From assembly GCF_001747405.1 (NCBI RefSeq), contig NZ_CP017305.1:80001-144000 (forward strand): DNA of 64,000 nt, written 5' to 3'. A program made the translations under genes and the position numbers. The notes below the pieces were generated by a model, which saw only the letters and a list, made by a program, of their open reading frames with translations, was not told where the DNA came from and made no database searches. Positions 27,423-36,372 of the stretch are shown piece by piece; the stretch's first letter is position 1; every line of letters begins with the position of its first letter. This DNA comes from Chlorobaculum limnaeum. GTDB taxonomy: Bacteria; Bacteroidota; Chlorobiia; Chlorobiales; Chlorobiaceae.

Positions 27423-28653
27423 TGAATAAAAATAAAAAATTAATATTGAGCTATGTTCAATAAAAGACTGTACTGGGTGTGGTGCATGCCGGGCTAAATG
27501 TTCTATCGGTGCCATATCAATGAATGAAGATATCTATGGATTTCGTCACCCTGTAATTGATGTCAAATCATGCTCAGGCTGTTCATTATGCATGTTGACC
27601 TGCCCTGTTATATCGGATGTATCGGTAGAGCGATTTAAGGCAGTTGATGTTTATGCTGGTTGGAGCCTCAAAGATTCCATAAGAACGGATAGTTCATCGG
27701 GAGGACTGTTTTCGGAGCTGGCTGAAGCTGTTATGCAGAGCGGTGGAAAAGTTTTTGCAGCTACATTCGATAAGAATTTTAAGTTGTTACATCGGGAGGT
27801 CGTGGATAGCACTGATCTGGCGGCTTTCCGCGGCTCAAAATATTTACAAGGTGTTTGTGATGAAGTATATACGCAGATTGCTACATATTTGAAGCAGCGT
27901 GTGCCTGTTATGTTTGTCGGCTTACCATGTCAGGTTGCTGGCTTGTATGGCTTTCTTGGTGGCGATAATCCAAACTTGCTAACTTGTGATCTGGTATGTC
28001 ATGGCGCACCATCACAAAAAATATTCGATGATTATTTGCTGTATTTAAAAAATAACGGGCTTTCGGGTTTTATTGGTATTGATTTTAGGGAAAGGCAGAC
28101 GTCAGGAAGGAAAACAACCATAATCTATGCCAAGCCGGAAAAGAATATGTGGCTTAATGGCACATATGATTACTATCAACAGGCTTTTATGCGCAACTTG
28201 ATAAGTCGTAACTCTTGCTATTCATGCAAATTTGCTCGAATTCCAAGGATAGGGGATATAACACTTGGTGATTATTGGGGGATCGGATTCAAAAAACCTT
28301 TTTTCTATGACATCACCAAAGGGGTATCACTGGTTATTACAAATTCTTTGAAAGGTAATGATATACTGAACAAGTACAAAAGATTACTGTTTCTTGAGAA
28401 AAGAACGATTGATGAAGCAGTTACAAAAAATCCCCGAGTGTACAAGGCTTCAAATGGCGATGCCGGAGAGAGACAGAGGTTTCTCGCCGATCTTCAATCT
28501 ATGTCAATTACTCATCTTGTTCAGAAGTACCGTCTTTATCCTCGTCTCTCGTTTGCCTCCCGTTTGCGCTCCTATGTTAAGACGATGCTGGGAGATCGTT
28601 TGGTTAACACAATTCGTGCTGTTTTAAAAAAAAGGGCTCTTCGCAGAATTTAA
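27422..28653 (+). CDS. FrhB-like iron-sulfur protein, frameshifted at a poly-A tract and altered at its 3' end by an IS
   Basis: This gene is homologous to the first half of the preceding fusion. The natural start is ATG 27422, sharing a base with the upstream stop (TGATG), but that frame ends after 13 codons. The ferredoxin region (CTGCGACRAKC, then CSGCSLCMLTC) is encoded one frame over and has no usable start before ATG 27520. Adding one A to the A6 run at 27434-27439 joins them into an uninterrupted protein. A protein begun at 27520 would lack the first 4Fe-4S motif. The last codons (RALRRI) come from the IS inserted at 28635; before insertion the frame ended KRSYA, overlapping the next gene. 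Confidence 0.8.
27434..27439 (+). repeat. A6 homopolymer at the FrhB-like frameshift
   Basis: Six A after codon 4 of the overlapping start. A7 (or A4) would restore the frame into the first ferredoxin motif; A6 gives a 13-codon dead end. It is a candidate slippage or phase-variation site. Confidence 0.6.
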
Positions 28654-29992
28654 TGGGCTGGTAGTAAAAATGAGTGGCTTGGTGTAATTTATCCAAGAAC
28701 GCCAAAACACTAACCCCAACGTATGCCGAGCCTCATTACCCATTACCAGCAGTTATTAGGATTACCAGAAACATGGAAGGTGTCTGATGTCCGGCTGTCG
28801 ACGTCCGGCCCCCGGATAGAAATCCATCTGGAGTATATCGGACCCAAAGTCGAATGCCCTGAATGCGGCAAGGCCGGACGAATTTATGACCTGGCGCCAG
28901 AACAACGGTGGCGGCATCTGGATACCATGGAGTACGAGACGCATCTGATAGCCAGGGTGCCTCGGTGTGAGTGCAAAGAGCACAGGATCAAGACAATTCA
29001 AGTTCCGTGGGCAACGCGCTCTTCGCGCTACACCCTGAAGTTTGAAGCGCTTGCTGTCGAGTTGCTTCAGGAGTGTTCAAGCATTCAGTCGGCATCGAGG
29101 CTCTTGCGATTGAACTGGCATGCAACCAACGAGATCATGAACCGTGCAGTTAAGCGAGGCCTGAGCCGCCGGAATAAGGAGGCGATTGCTCATCTTGGTC
29201 TTGATGAAAAGAGCTTCCGGGCAGGCCATCAGTATGTGACGATCCTGAACGACCTGAAAGGTGGCCGGGTACTTGAGGTGGTCCAGAGCCGAACGACCGA
29301 TGGAGCAGAAGCGCTACTCCTCAGCTTTGAAGCATCGCAACGCCAGGGTGTGAAATCGATCTCGATGGATATGTGGAAACCCTTCGCGATTGCTGCCAAA
29401 AAGCATCTGCCGCAGGCCGATATTGTGCATGACCGTTTCCATATCAGCAAATATCTGAACGAGGCGGTCGACACGGTTCGTCGCCAAGAGTCCCGTCAAC
29501 TTCATCATGCAGGGGACAGGACTCTGATTGGCTCGAAATTCACCTGGCTGCGCAATCCGGAGAACATGACGGAAAGCCAGCGGACAAGCTTTGATCAATT
29601 GATGGCCTGTGAGCTGAAAACCGGAAAAGCCTGGTCGATGAAGAACATGTTTCGGGAGTTCTGGCGGCTGGGTTGTCGAGAGAGTGCAAGCTTCTTTTTC
29701 GATTACTGGTCTGAACGCGTTGACCAGTTAGCGTTGAAACCCATGATCAAGGTCAAAGAGCTGCTGAAGCGGCATCTCGACAACATCCTGAACTATTTCG
29801 AGCACGAAATGACCAACGCAGTTTCCGAAGGTCTGAACAGCAAGATCCAGTTGTACAAAGCATCGGCCCGTGGGTTCCACAGCTTTCACAGCTACCGCAT
29901 AAGGATTTTGTTTTACTGTGGAAAGCTCAACATGGCTATTACCGGTTGACGTAATTGCTGACGAGCGTTACCATTAAATCTTACGAAGAACC
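28635..29992 (+). mobile_element. ISL3-family insertion sequence, copy 2 (1358 bp)
   Basis: Same length and ends as the element at 16009 but on the opposite strand. The perfect 8-bp target duplication is AAAAAAAG (28627-28634 and 29993-30000). It landed in the last codons of the FrhB-like gene, 6 bases short of the pyruvyl transferase start, separating two genes that previously overlapped by 8 bases. Confidence 0.95.
28723..29949 (+). CDS. ISL3-family transposase, copy 2
   Basis: 408 residues, nearly identical to the product of the copy at 16052 (Thr27 for Met, Gln for Lys in KTIQVPW). The zinc-finger motif, DDE core and C-terminal SEGLNSKIQLYKASARGFHSFHSYRIRILF are intact. The near-identity indicates recent movement within this genome. 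Confidence 0.95.
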   Translation: MPSLITHYQQLLGLPETWKVSDVRLSTSGPRIEIHLEYIGPKVECPECGKAGRIYDLAPEQRWRHLDTMEYETHLIARVPRCECKEHRIKTIQVPWATRSSRYTLKFEALAVELLQECSSIQSASRLLRLNWHATNEIMNRAVKRGLSRRNKEAIAHLGLDEKSFRAGHQYVTILNDLKGGRVLEVVQSRTTDGAEALLLSFEASQRQGVKSISMDMWKPFAIAAKKHLPQADIVHDRFHISKYLNEAVDTVRRQESRQLHHAGDRTLIGSKFTWLRNPENMTESQRTSFDQLMACELKTGKAWSMKNMFREFWRLGCRESASFFFDYWSERVDQLALKPMIKVKELLKRHLDNILNYFEHEMTNAVSEGLNSKIQLYKASARGFHSFHSYRIRILFYCGKLNMAITG

Positions 29993-30005
29993 AAAAAAAG
30001 AAGCT

Positions 30006-31166
30006 ATGCGTAAAGTTGCAGTATTGACAATGCAGCGTTCTCTCAATTATGGAGCAGTTCTTCAAGCCTATGCGCTTCAGAGGCGTATTCTCAGTTTTGG
30101 TGTCCAGTGCGAGATTATTGATTTGTTGAGGCCAGTTCATTCGGGATACCGTTCTTCTCAAATTAGTGAGCAATTATCTCCATATCGTTTACAAAAAAAG
30201 GATTCAAATTGTAAAGGATTGCATTATTGTTTGAAAGCAATGCTTAAAATACGCTTAGAGAAGATACTTCAAAGAAAGCGTATAGAAAGATTTCGGAAAT
30301 TCGATAATGAATTCATCATATATTCTCCAAAGCCTATATATTGTGCCGAAGAACTATATACATTTATAAAAGAATATGATGCATATGTTACTGGAAGCGA
30401 TCAGGTTTGGAACCCCACCTACCCTTATAGTCCAGAACCATATTTTTTAACTTTTGTTCCGGAGGGAATTCCTCGCATTGCATATGCGCCTAGTTTTGGC
30501 GTTAGCTCAATCGATAAAACTGTACATGACGTATACAAGAAATGGCTGATGGGTATTACTCGATTATCTGTTCGCGAAAAGCAGGGCGCATCTTTAATTA
30601 AGGAAATATCAGGAAGAACGGCAGAAGTTGTTTTAGATCCAACGCTGCTTCTCAATGATGCTGAATGGCTAGAAGTATCAAAAACTCCAAAAACACATAA
30701 GCCATACATTTTTTGCTACGATTTAGGGAACAATGCTGGGCTAAAAATATTATGTAAATATTTGCATAACTATACTGGTTACAATGTCTACAGAATATCA
30801 AATAATTTAGAGCATTCAATTTCGGGTATTATTGATGTATATGGGGCAGGGCCTCAGGAATTTCTTGGGTGGATAAATGGAGCTGCTTTAGTTGTAACTA
30901 ATTCATATCACGGTATGGTTCTGTCTATTAATATGAAAAAACCATTTTATGTAGTAATGAAAAAAAATGGAGTTAATACAAGAAATTCGAGAATAGACAA
31001 TATACTTGAAATGCTTGAATTACAAGATAGATTATGGTGTTCGAGCGATGTTTATCCTGAAAGGAATAAAATGGAGTTATCTTTTGATAATGCGATGAAT
31101 ATTTTGAAAGTCGAACGAAAAAAATCACTTGAATATTTGAGGTCTTCTATTATTTCGAGTGTATAG
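30006..31166 (+). CDS. polysaccharide pyruvyl transferase family protein
   Basis: A 386-residue stand-alone version of the C-terminal half of the protein at 25026: MRKVAVLTMQRSLNYGAVLQAYALQ, AYVTGSDQVWNP, VLDPTLLL and VVTNSYHGMVLS align by eye with it. ATG 30006 is chosen because it matches the domain boundary; the in-frame ATG at 29955 lies inside the IS. Before the IS inserted, this start overlapped the end of the FrhB-like gene by 8 bases, so it was probably translationally coupled and may now depend on a different transcript. It would add pyruvate ketals or act on a related acceptor. Confidence 0.87.
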   Translation: MRKVAVLTMQRSLNYGAVLQAYALQRRILSFGVQCEIIDLLRPVHSGYRSSQISEQLSPYRLQKKDSNCKGLHYCLKAMLKIRLEKILQRKRIERFRKFDNEFIIYSPKPIYCAEELYTFIKEYDAYVTGSDQVWNPTYPYSPEPYFLTFVPEGIPRIAYAPSFGVSSIDKTVHDVYKKWLMGITRLSVREKQGASLIKEISGRTAEVVLDPTLLLNDAEWLEVSKTPKTHKPYIFCYDLGNNAGLKILCKYLHNYTGYNVYRISNNLEHSISGIIDVYGAGPQEFLGWINGAALVVTNSYHGMVLSINMKKPFYVVMKKNGVNTRNSRIDNILEMLELQDRLWCSSDVYPERNKMELSFDNAMNILKVERKKSLEYLRSSIISSV

Positions 31167-31290
31167 ATATTTGTAGTGATTTATTTGAGAGCTTGATGAG
31201 AAATTGTGCTTTTGTAGATATTATTATATAATATAATTAAAGCTAAGTATCAAATGATTTTGATAAATGATATTTTACTGAGGATGTAAT

Positions 31291-32503
31291 ATGGGGATTA
31301 ATAGAGTTATAAATAATGTATATTATTATGTTGTATTAATATTCTTTTTTGTTTTTTCGTATGTAATGTTTTCTGGACAAGGCGCATTTAATAAGACTGA
31401 GTTGTATGGTCGGTATCGGGTATATTTTGTTTTAGATGTATTGATGTTTATTTATATTATAACAAATAAACGATTTTTTTAAAAGGCAGACATTGTTGTT
31501 CTACATTGTGTATATTTGGCTTTTATGGATGATAATGTTATCTGTTGTTTTGATTGATTATAGTGTGGAGTATTTTCTGCAAAGTCTTTTGGAAGTTGTG
31601 TTTTGTCCATTAATATTTCTATATTTTTTTGTTGTTGTAAAGAAGAAATCATATTTGTTTGATGACGCTAAGATTATGTTTTTCTTGCTTTTAATATGTA
31701 ACTTTATTTTTTATTATTATGTATATATTTATAGAAATATTGGTTCACTCTTTTCGTCTCCATTGTTAAATGTTGTTTATTATCTATTGCTTCTTCTGCC
31801 GTGGATGCTCATAATAAAAAATAAAGTATATCGGTATATTGGAATTGTGATCATTGCTGCTGCGGTTGTCTTGTCTATGAAAAGGACGGCCTTTATTGCA
31901 TTTACTTTATCTCTGCTTATATATTATTTATTTGAGCAAATAAGATTAAGGTTAATAATTTCAATGCGCTTGTTAGTCCAGATATTGTTTTTGGTTTTAG
32001 CTTTATATGTTATTTATTCATATGTTGAGCAGCAAACATGGGGCTTTTTTGAAAAACGTATGATTTCCTCATTTGACGATAAGGGGTCTGGTCGTTTAGA
32101 TATATATATGCAAGTATTTCGTTTGTTAAACAAAAATACATTTGGCGAATGGATATATGGTCATGGTCATAATACTTTAAGAATATATAATGTAATGGAT
32201 GGTTATGACTTATTATCAGCTCATAATGATTGGCTCGAGATTTTGTTTGATTATGGTATAGTAGGAATTATTATATACTTATTTCTACATTTAACGTTAA
32301 TTCGATATACATTTATATTAATTAAACGTCGTTCGGTTTTTGGGCCGCCAATGGCTGCATCATATACAATATTATTTATAATGTCATTGACTAGTCATCT
32401 TGTGCTATATGCATCATATTTTGGTTACTTGATGGCTTTTTGGGGGGCTTTATTGGCATTTAGTTCAGGATTTGAGAAGAAAGCATTGAGCCAACCGTTA
32501 TAA
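31291..32503 (+). CDS. Wzy-like O-antigen/EPS polymerase, frameshifted at a poly-T tract
   Basis: Two reading frames make one multi-spanning membrane protein of about 400 residues. ATG 31291 gives 63 residues with two hydrophobic helices, ending TNKRFF at a TAA. A second frame continues KRQTLLFYIVYIWLLW and runs to 32503 with about nine more helices. The large loop containing GHGHNTLRIYNVMDGYDLLSAHNDWLEILFDYG fits the O-antigen ligase/polymerase (Wzy_C) family. The junction is a T7 run (31474-31480), and T6 would join the frames. The second part has only a TTG start (31493) without a ribosome site, so as read the polymerase is OFF or truncated. Confidence 0.8.
31474..31480 (+). repeat. T7 homopolymer at the wzy frameshift
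   Basis: Seven T between AAACGA and AAAAGG. Six T would keep the polymerase frame open (RFFKRQTLL); seven place a TAA directly after the run. Confidence 0.6.
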
Positions 32504-32511
32504 TATTCTGA

Positions 32512-33435
32512 ATGACTATGCAAGGTATAAGTGTTATTATTCCTGTATATAACCGTGAGGCATATCTTGAAGAGGCTATTCGTAGTGTGTTAATGCAAAA
32601 TTATTCAGGTTTATTAGAAATAATTGTTTCTGATGATGGCTCTTCTGACAAATCTATAGAAATTGCCGATTCATTTGGCCATCCCGTTCGTGTAGTTCTT
32701 AAACCAGAGGATTGCTTGTTTCAAGGTGTTTCTGGGGCAAGAAATAGAGGCATTGCTGAGGCCAAATATTCTTATATAGCATTTCTTGATTCTGATGATT
32801 ATTTTCTTCCTAACCATCTCAATAGGATTGCTGATAAATTAGAAAAAAATCAAAATTTGGGGTTTGTTTTTTGCCGAATGTTGCAGATGAAAGATGATGG
32901 TGAAAATAGGCTATTTGCTCCATGGACAAAACCAATAATAGATAAGAATAATATTAAATATCCTGTTATATCTGGTTCTAATGTTATTCATACAAATATT
33001 ATTCTTATTCGCAAGTCAGTATTTTCATTAGTAGGAGTCTTTGATGAGTCTTTTTCAAATGGTGAGGATGGCGATTTGTGGATGAGAATTAGTGAAAAAT
33101 ATAAAGGAGAATTTTTAAGTTACTATGGTGCTGTATATAGGATAAGTCATCAGGGAGTACAGTTGAGTGATAAAAAAAATCAAGAAATAATTAATAAAAA
33201 CTTTGAAAGAGTATTTAGATCGGCATATAAAAGATGTATCGAAAGCAATGTTTGTGATTTATATCGAAAATTTAGATTACAATTGATATTAGTTGGCTAT
33301 TCAAAAAATAAATTGTTTGATCTTATTACATTAGTCGTAAAATACCCTCTATTTGCGTTTGGTACTTTATTTGATATTAATAGGCTCATTAATAGACGAA
33401 AAAAAATAATTTGGAAAACTATATCTGAGTATTGA
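32512..33435 (+). CDS. family 2 glycosyltransferase
   Basis: A 307-residue GT-A fold transferase. The N-terminal signature ISVIIPVYNREAYLEEAIRSVL (residues 5-26), VSDDGSSD (nucleotide binding) and the metal-binding LDSDDY near residue 93 are intact, followed by a GVFDESF...GEDGDLWMR acceptor/catalytic region. It would add one sugar to the lipid-linked repeat unit on the cytoplasmic side. It starts 8 bases after the polymerase stop. The donor sugar cannot be read from sequence. Confidence 0.88.
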   Translation: MTMQGISVIIPVYNREAYLEEAIRSVLMQNYSGLLEIIVSDDGSSDKSIEIADSFGHPVRVVLKPEDCLFQGVSGARNRGIAEAKYSYIAFLDSDDYFLPNHLNRIADKLEKNQNLGFVFCRMLQMKDDGENRLFAPWTKPIIDKNNIKYPVISGSNVIHTNIILIRKSVFSLVGVFDESFSNGEDGDLWMRISEKYKGEFLSYYGAVYRISHQGVQLSDKKNQEIINKNFERVFRSAYKRCIESNVCDLYRKFRLQLILVGYSKNKLFDLITLVVKYPLFAFGTLFDINRLINRRKKIIWKTISEY

Positions 33436-33529
33436 CTTATGTGGTTTGTGATGATGAGTAATATATTTGTTAATATTATTCTGGAAAGATTAGTTTTATT
33501 TGCTGTGAGATACGCACGAATTTATTGAT

Positions 33530-34742
33530 ATGAAAACAATATTTTATGTTGGGAGTTTTAAATTTCCGGATCAAAACGCAGGGGCCCGAAGAGTGCATGG
33601 CGTCGGAATGGTCTTAAGAGAGATTGGTTTCAACGTTATTTATCTTGGTTCGGAGATCGAGGGGCGTACTCAGGATTGTGTTGATGTTAATGAATATAAT
33701 TATGAGGGATTCAAATATTACCCATCTAAGGTGCAGTCTGGCACAATGATTCAGAAGGCCTCAAGATTGTGGCATACATATATTAACGGGCAAAGCATAA
33801 TCTCAAGACTTGAATGGTTATGGTCGAAAGATTCTGTGGCAATCATTGCATATCAGGTAAGTTCTTTGACGATGTTAAAACTGAAAAGATTTTGTGATCG
33901 AAAAAAGGCTGTATTTATATCAGATGTGGTTGAGTGGTATGAGCCAAGTCATATGTTTATGGGAAGATATGGCCCATTTGCATTGGACTCTGAATTCAGA
34001 ATGAGATATTTGAACAAAATGGCTGATGGTGTTATTGTTATAAGTGAATATTTGAAAGAATATTATGTCAAAAAACAGAAAGCCGGTTGTCAAAATTCCC
34101 ATCCTAATAGAACGTGAAGAAATGTTCAGCAAAATAAAAGATGAAGATGTAAGAAATAGTGATATTCGTCTAAAACTTGTTTTTGCAGGCCTTGCGGGAA
34201 AAAAAGATTTAATTGTAAATGCCATAAGAGGCTTGGATTATCTTGGCGAAGATGCAAAAAAATGTAAACTTGAAATTATTGGTCCTACGAGAAAAGAAAT
34301 AGAAAAGAGTCTAGGTAAAGACAATTATATTCTGGAGAAATTACAAAATGTTATAAGCATTTTGGGTTTTGTTTCTCGTTCAGTCGCACTTAATTACCTT
34401 TCAAAAGCAGATTTTTCAATAATATTGAGACCGGACCAGCGTTTTGCAAACGCAGGTTTTCCTACAAAGCTTGTTGAAAGCATGTCTGTAGGAGTTCCTG
34501 TAATATGCAATCTTACAGGTGATATTAGCCAGTATGTGCACGATGGGAAAAATGGTTTAATAGTATTAAACTGTTCACCTATAGAATTTTCTATAGTATT
34601 AAAAAAAGCTATAACGTTATCAGAGGAAGAAAAAAAAGTGATGAGTATAAATGCTAAAAAATATAGTGAAAAATATTTTTATTATCATCAATGGACTAAG
34701 TGTATTCAAGAATTTATGAATAATGTTAATGTTAGATATTGA
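33530..34742 (+). CDS. family 4-type glycosyltransferase, frameshifted at a poly-A tract
   Basis: One glycosyltransferase in two frames. Residues from ATG 33530 (MKTIFYVGSFKFPDQNAGARRVHG) cover the N-terminal GT-B domain up to VIVISEYLKEYYV, then run into a wrong frame after AAAAAA. The second frame (from 34065) supplies NRKPVVKIPILIE, LVFAGLAGKKDL and the sugar-nucleotide-binding end (FPTKLVESMSVGVPVICN). Removing one A from the A6 run (34070-34075) gives YYVKNRKPVVKIP and one protein of about 404 residues. The C-terminal half alone starts at an ATG but would lack the acceptor domain, so activity as read is unlikely. Confidence 0.8.
34070..34075 (+). repeat. A6 homopolymer at the GT4 frameshift
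   Basis: Six A following TATTATGTC. Five A join the N- and C-terminal halves of the glycosyltransferase; six end the first half 15 codons later. Confidence 0.6.
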
Positions 34743-34747
34743 GGCGA

Positions 34748-35269
34748 ATGTTCTGTGTAAATAAAAGAAAAGATATGGAAAAATGTAAAATATTTCAAGA
34801 TTGGAAATACAATAAGCATGATGTAAAAATACGTATTGTTCTTGTCGCGTTCCGGATTGCTCAATGCCTTAATAAAAAGAATAAATTTATAAGAGCTTTT
34901 GCATTACCGTATTTATTTTTGTATAAGATATTTGTGTTTTGGTTTTTCCATATAGAGTTGCATTGGAATTTAAATATTGGTGAGGGGTTGAGAATTATAC
35001 ATGGTTATTCTTTGGTTATTCATCCTAATGCAAGAATTGGAAATCATGTAACTTTGAGGCACTGTGTAACAATAGGAAACAATGGGAAGAGCGGCGAAGC
35101 TCCAATTATAATGGATAATGTTAATGTTGGCGCTAATGCTGTAATTATAGGCCCTGTAACAATTGGGGAGAATGCCGTAATTGGGGCCGGTGCTGTTGTA
35201 ACAAAGAATGTTGAAAAAAATTCTGTTGTTGTTGGTAATCCTGCCAAAAATTTAAGATATATAAAGTAA
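34748..35269 (+). CDS. serine acetyltransferase-like left-handed beta-helix O-acetyltransferase
   Basis: About 173 residues. An N-terminal helical part is followed by hexapeptide repeats forming a left-handed beta helix (IGNHVTLRHCVTIGNN, VNVGANAVIIGPVTIGENAVIGAGAVVTKNV, VVVGNPAKNLR), as in CysE-like sugar O-acetyltransferases of capsule loci. The catalytic His is probable in IIHGYSLVIHP or LRHCVTIGN. The frame opens with a TTG at 34739. ATG 34748 follows a GAGG; ATG 34775 is another option. It likely decorates the polysaccharide with acetate. Confidence 0.82.
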   Translation: MFCVNKRKDMEKCKIFQDWKYNKHDVKIRIVLVAFRIAQCLNKKNKFIRAFALPYLFLYKIFVFWFFHIELHWNLNIGEGLRIIHGYSLVIHPNARIGNHVTLRHCVTIGNNGKSGEAPIIMDNVNVGANAVIIGPVTIGENAVIGAGAVVTKNVEKNSVVVGNPAKNLRYIK

Positions 35270-35300
35270 AGTGCCTTTACAAATTGATCGTTAGTTAAGC

Positions 35301-36341
35301 ATGAAGGGTATGATAAAAATACTTATGATAGGTCCTGATAGTGCAAAGCCAGGAGGAACAACAATATCATTTAAATATTTGAAGGATGATCTTGAGTGTA
35401 ATCCAAAAGTCAGTATTATTGTCATTACGAGCTCGGACATAAGAGGAGCTGGCTATAATGCGCCTCAAAAATATATGAAATTATTAATAAAAATAGTAAA
35501 GTTAGCAAAAGACTGTGATATTATATCATTTCATGCTATGCCAACGGCCTTGCCATATATTGGTTGGTTTTTGCCAGTTATATCAAAATATTTTAAGAAA
35601 CCTCTTATATATAGAGCATTTGGCGGATTGTATTATGCTGATTTATTGTGGCCGAGCAGGATAATAGCAAGATATATGTTAAAAAAATCTGATTTGGTGT
35701 TGTTGCAAACAAAAGAGCTTATGAATAGAGCTTTTAAAGAAAAGTTTATTAATGTTGATTATTTCCCTACAGCAAGGCCTATGAGTATGATGAAAAATCA
35801 TGAGATAAAAGCGTGTAAAAGATTTGTGTATATAGGTCATCTGAAAGTTGCAAAAGGATTGCAGTATTTAGTAGAGGCTGCAGAAAAATTACCAGATGAT
35901 GCATTCGTTGATGTTTATGGTCCTTGGTATGATTTGCCAAAAGAAACATTTAAATTTCGAAAAAAAATACAATATAAAGGCGTCTTAAATGCGGGTGATG
36001 TTTTAAATACCTTGTGTACATATCATGCGCTTGTTTTCCCATCGTTTATGGAAGAAGAAGGATACTCTGGTATTATTATGGAGGCGTATTCTGTTGGGAT
36101 TCCTGTGATTGCAACAAAGTGGAAAGCTTTGCCTGAGATCGTTGAGGATGGAAAAACAGGTGTATTAATTGAGCCGAGGAGTGATGAGGATATATTGCGT
36201 GCTATGAACATGCTTTATCATGATTCTGATTATTATATGAAATTGCGCGACGGCGTTATGAGTGAAAGAATAAAATATTCGCAGCAGCGACAAACAGAAA
36301 AATTCGTTCGTATTTGTAATGATATGACAATACGTAATTAA
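35301..36341 (+). CDS. family 4 glycosyltransferase
   Basis: A 346-residue GT-B transferase. The N-terminal domain begins MIKILMIGPDSAKPGGTTIS, and the C-terminal donor site shows the GT4 signature FPSFMEEEGYSGIIMEAYSVGIPVIATKW (residues about 245-275) with the EX7E-like spacing, then GKTGVLIEP. It is AT-rich like its upstream neighbours and is followed after 31 bases by a clear change to GC-richer codons in fnlA, marking a mosaic boundary. Confidence 0.88.
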   Translation: MKGMIKILMIGPDSAKPGGTTISFKYLKDDLECNPKVSIIVITSSDIRGAGYNAPQKYMKLLIKIVKLAKDCDIISFHAMPTALPYIGWFLPVISKYFKKPLIYRAFGGLYYADLLWPSRIIARYMLKKSDLVLLQTKELMNRAFKEKFINVDYFPTARPMSMMKNHEIKACKRFVYIGHLKVAKGLQYLVEAAEKLPDDAFVDVYGPWYDLPKETFKFRKKIQYKGVLNAGDVLNTLCTYHALVFPSFMEEEGYSGIIMEAYSVGIPVIATKWKALPEIVEDGKTGVLIEPRSDEDILRAMNMLYHDSDYYMKLRDGVMSERIKYSQQRQTEKFVRICNDMTIRN

Positions 36342-36372
36342 GAAAGTTATTAATAAGTAGAAAAAATAAATT

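Noticed and set aside
16009-29992. The two inverted ISL3 copies as a composite transposon carrying the 11-kb EPS segment
   Set aside because: Each copy has its own matching 8-bp target duplication (GAAAGAGA; AAAAAAAG). A composite unit would show one duplication at its outer ends and none matching at the inner ends.
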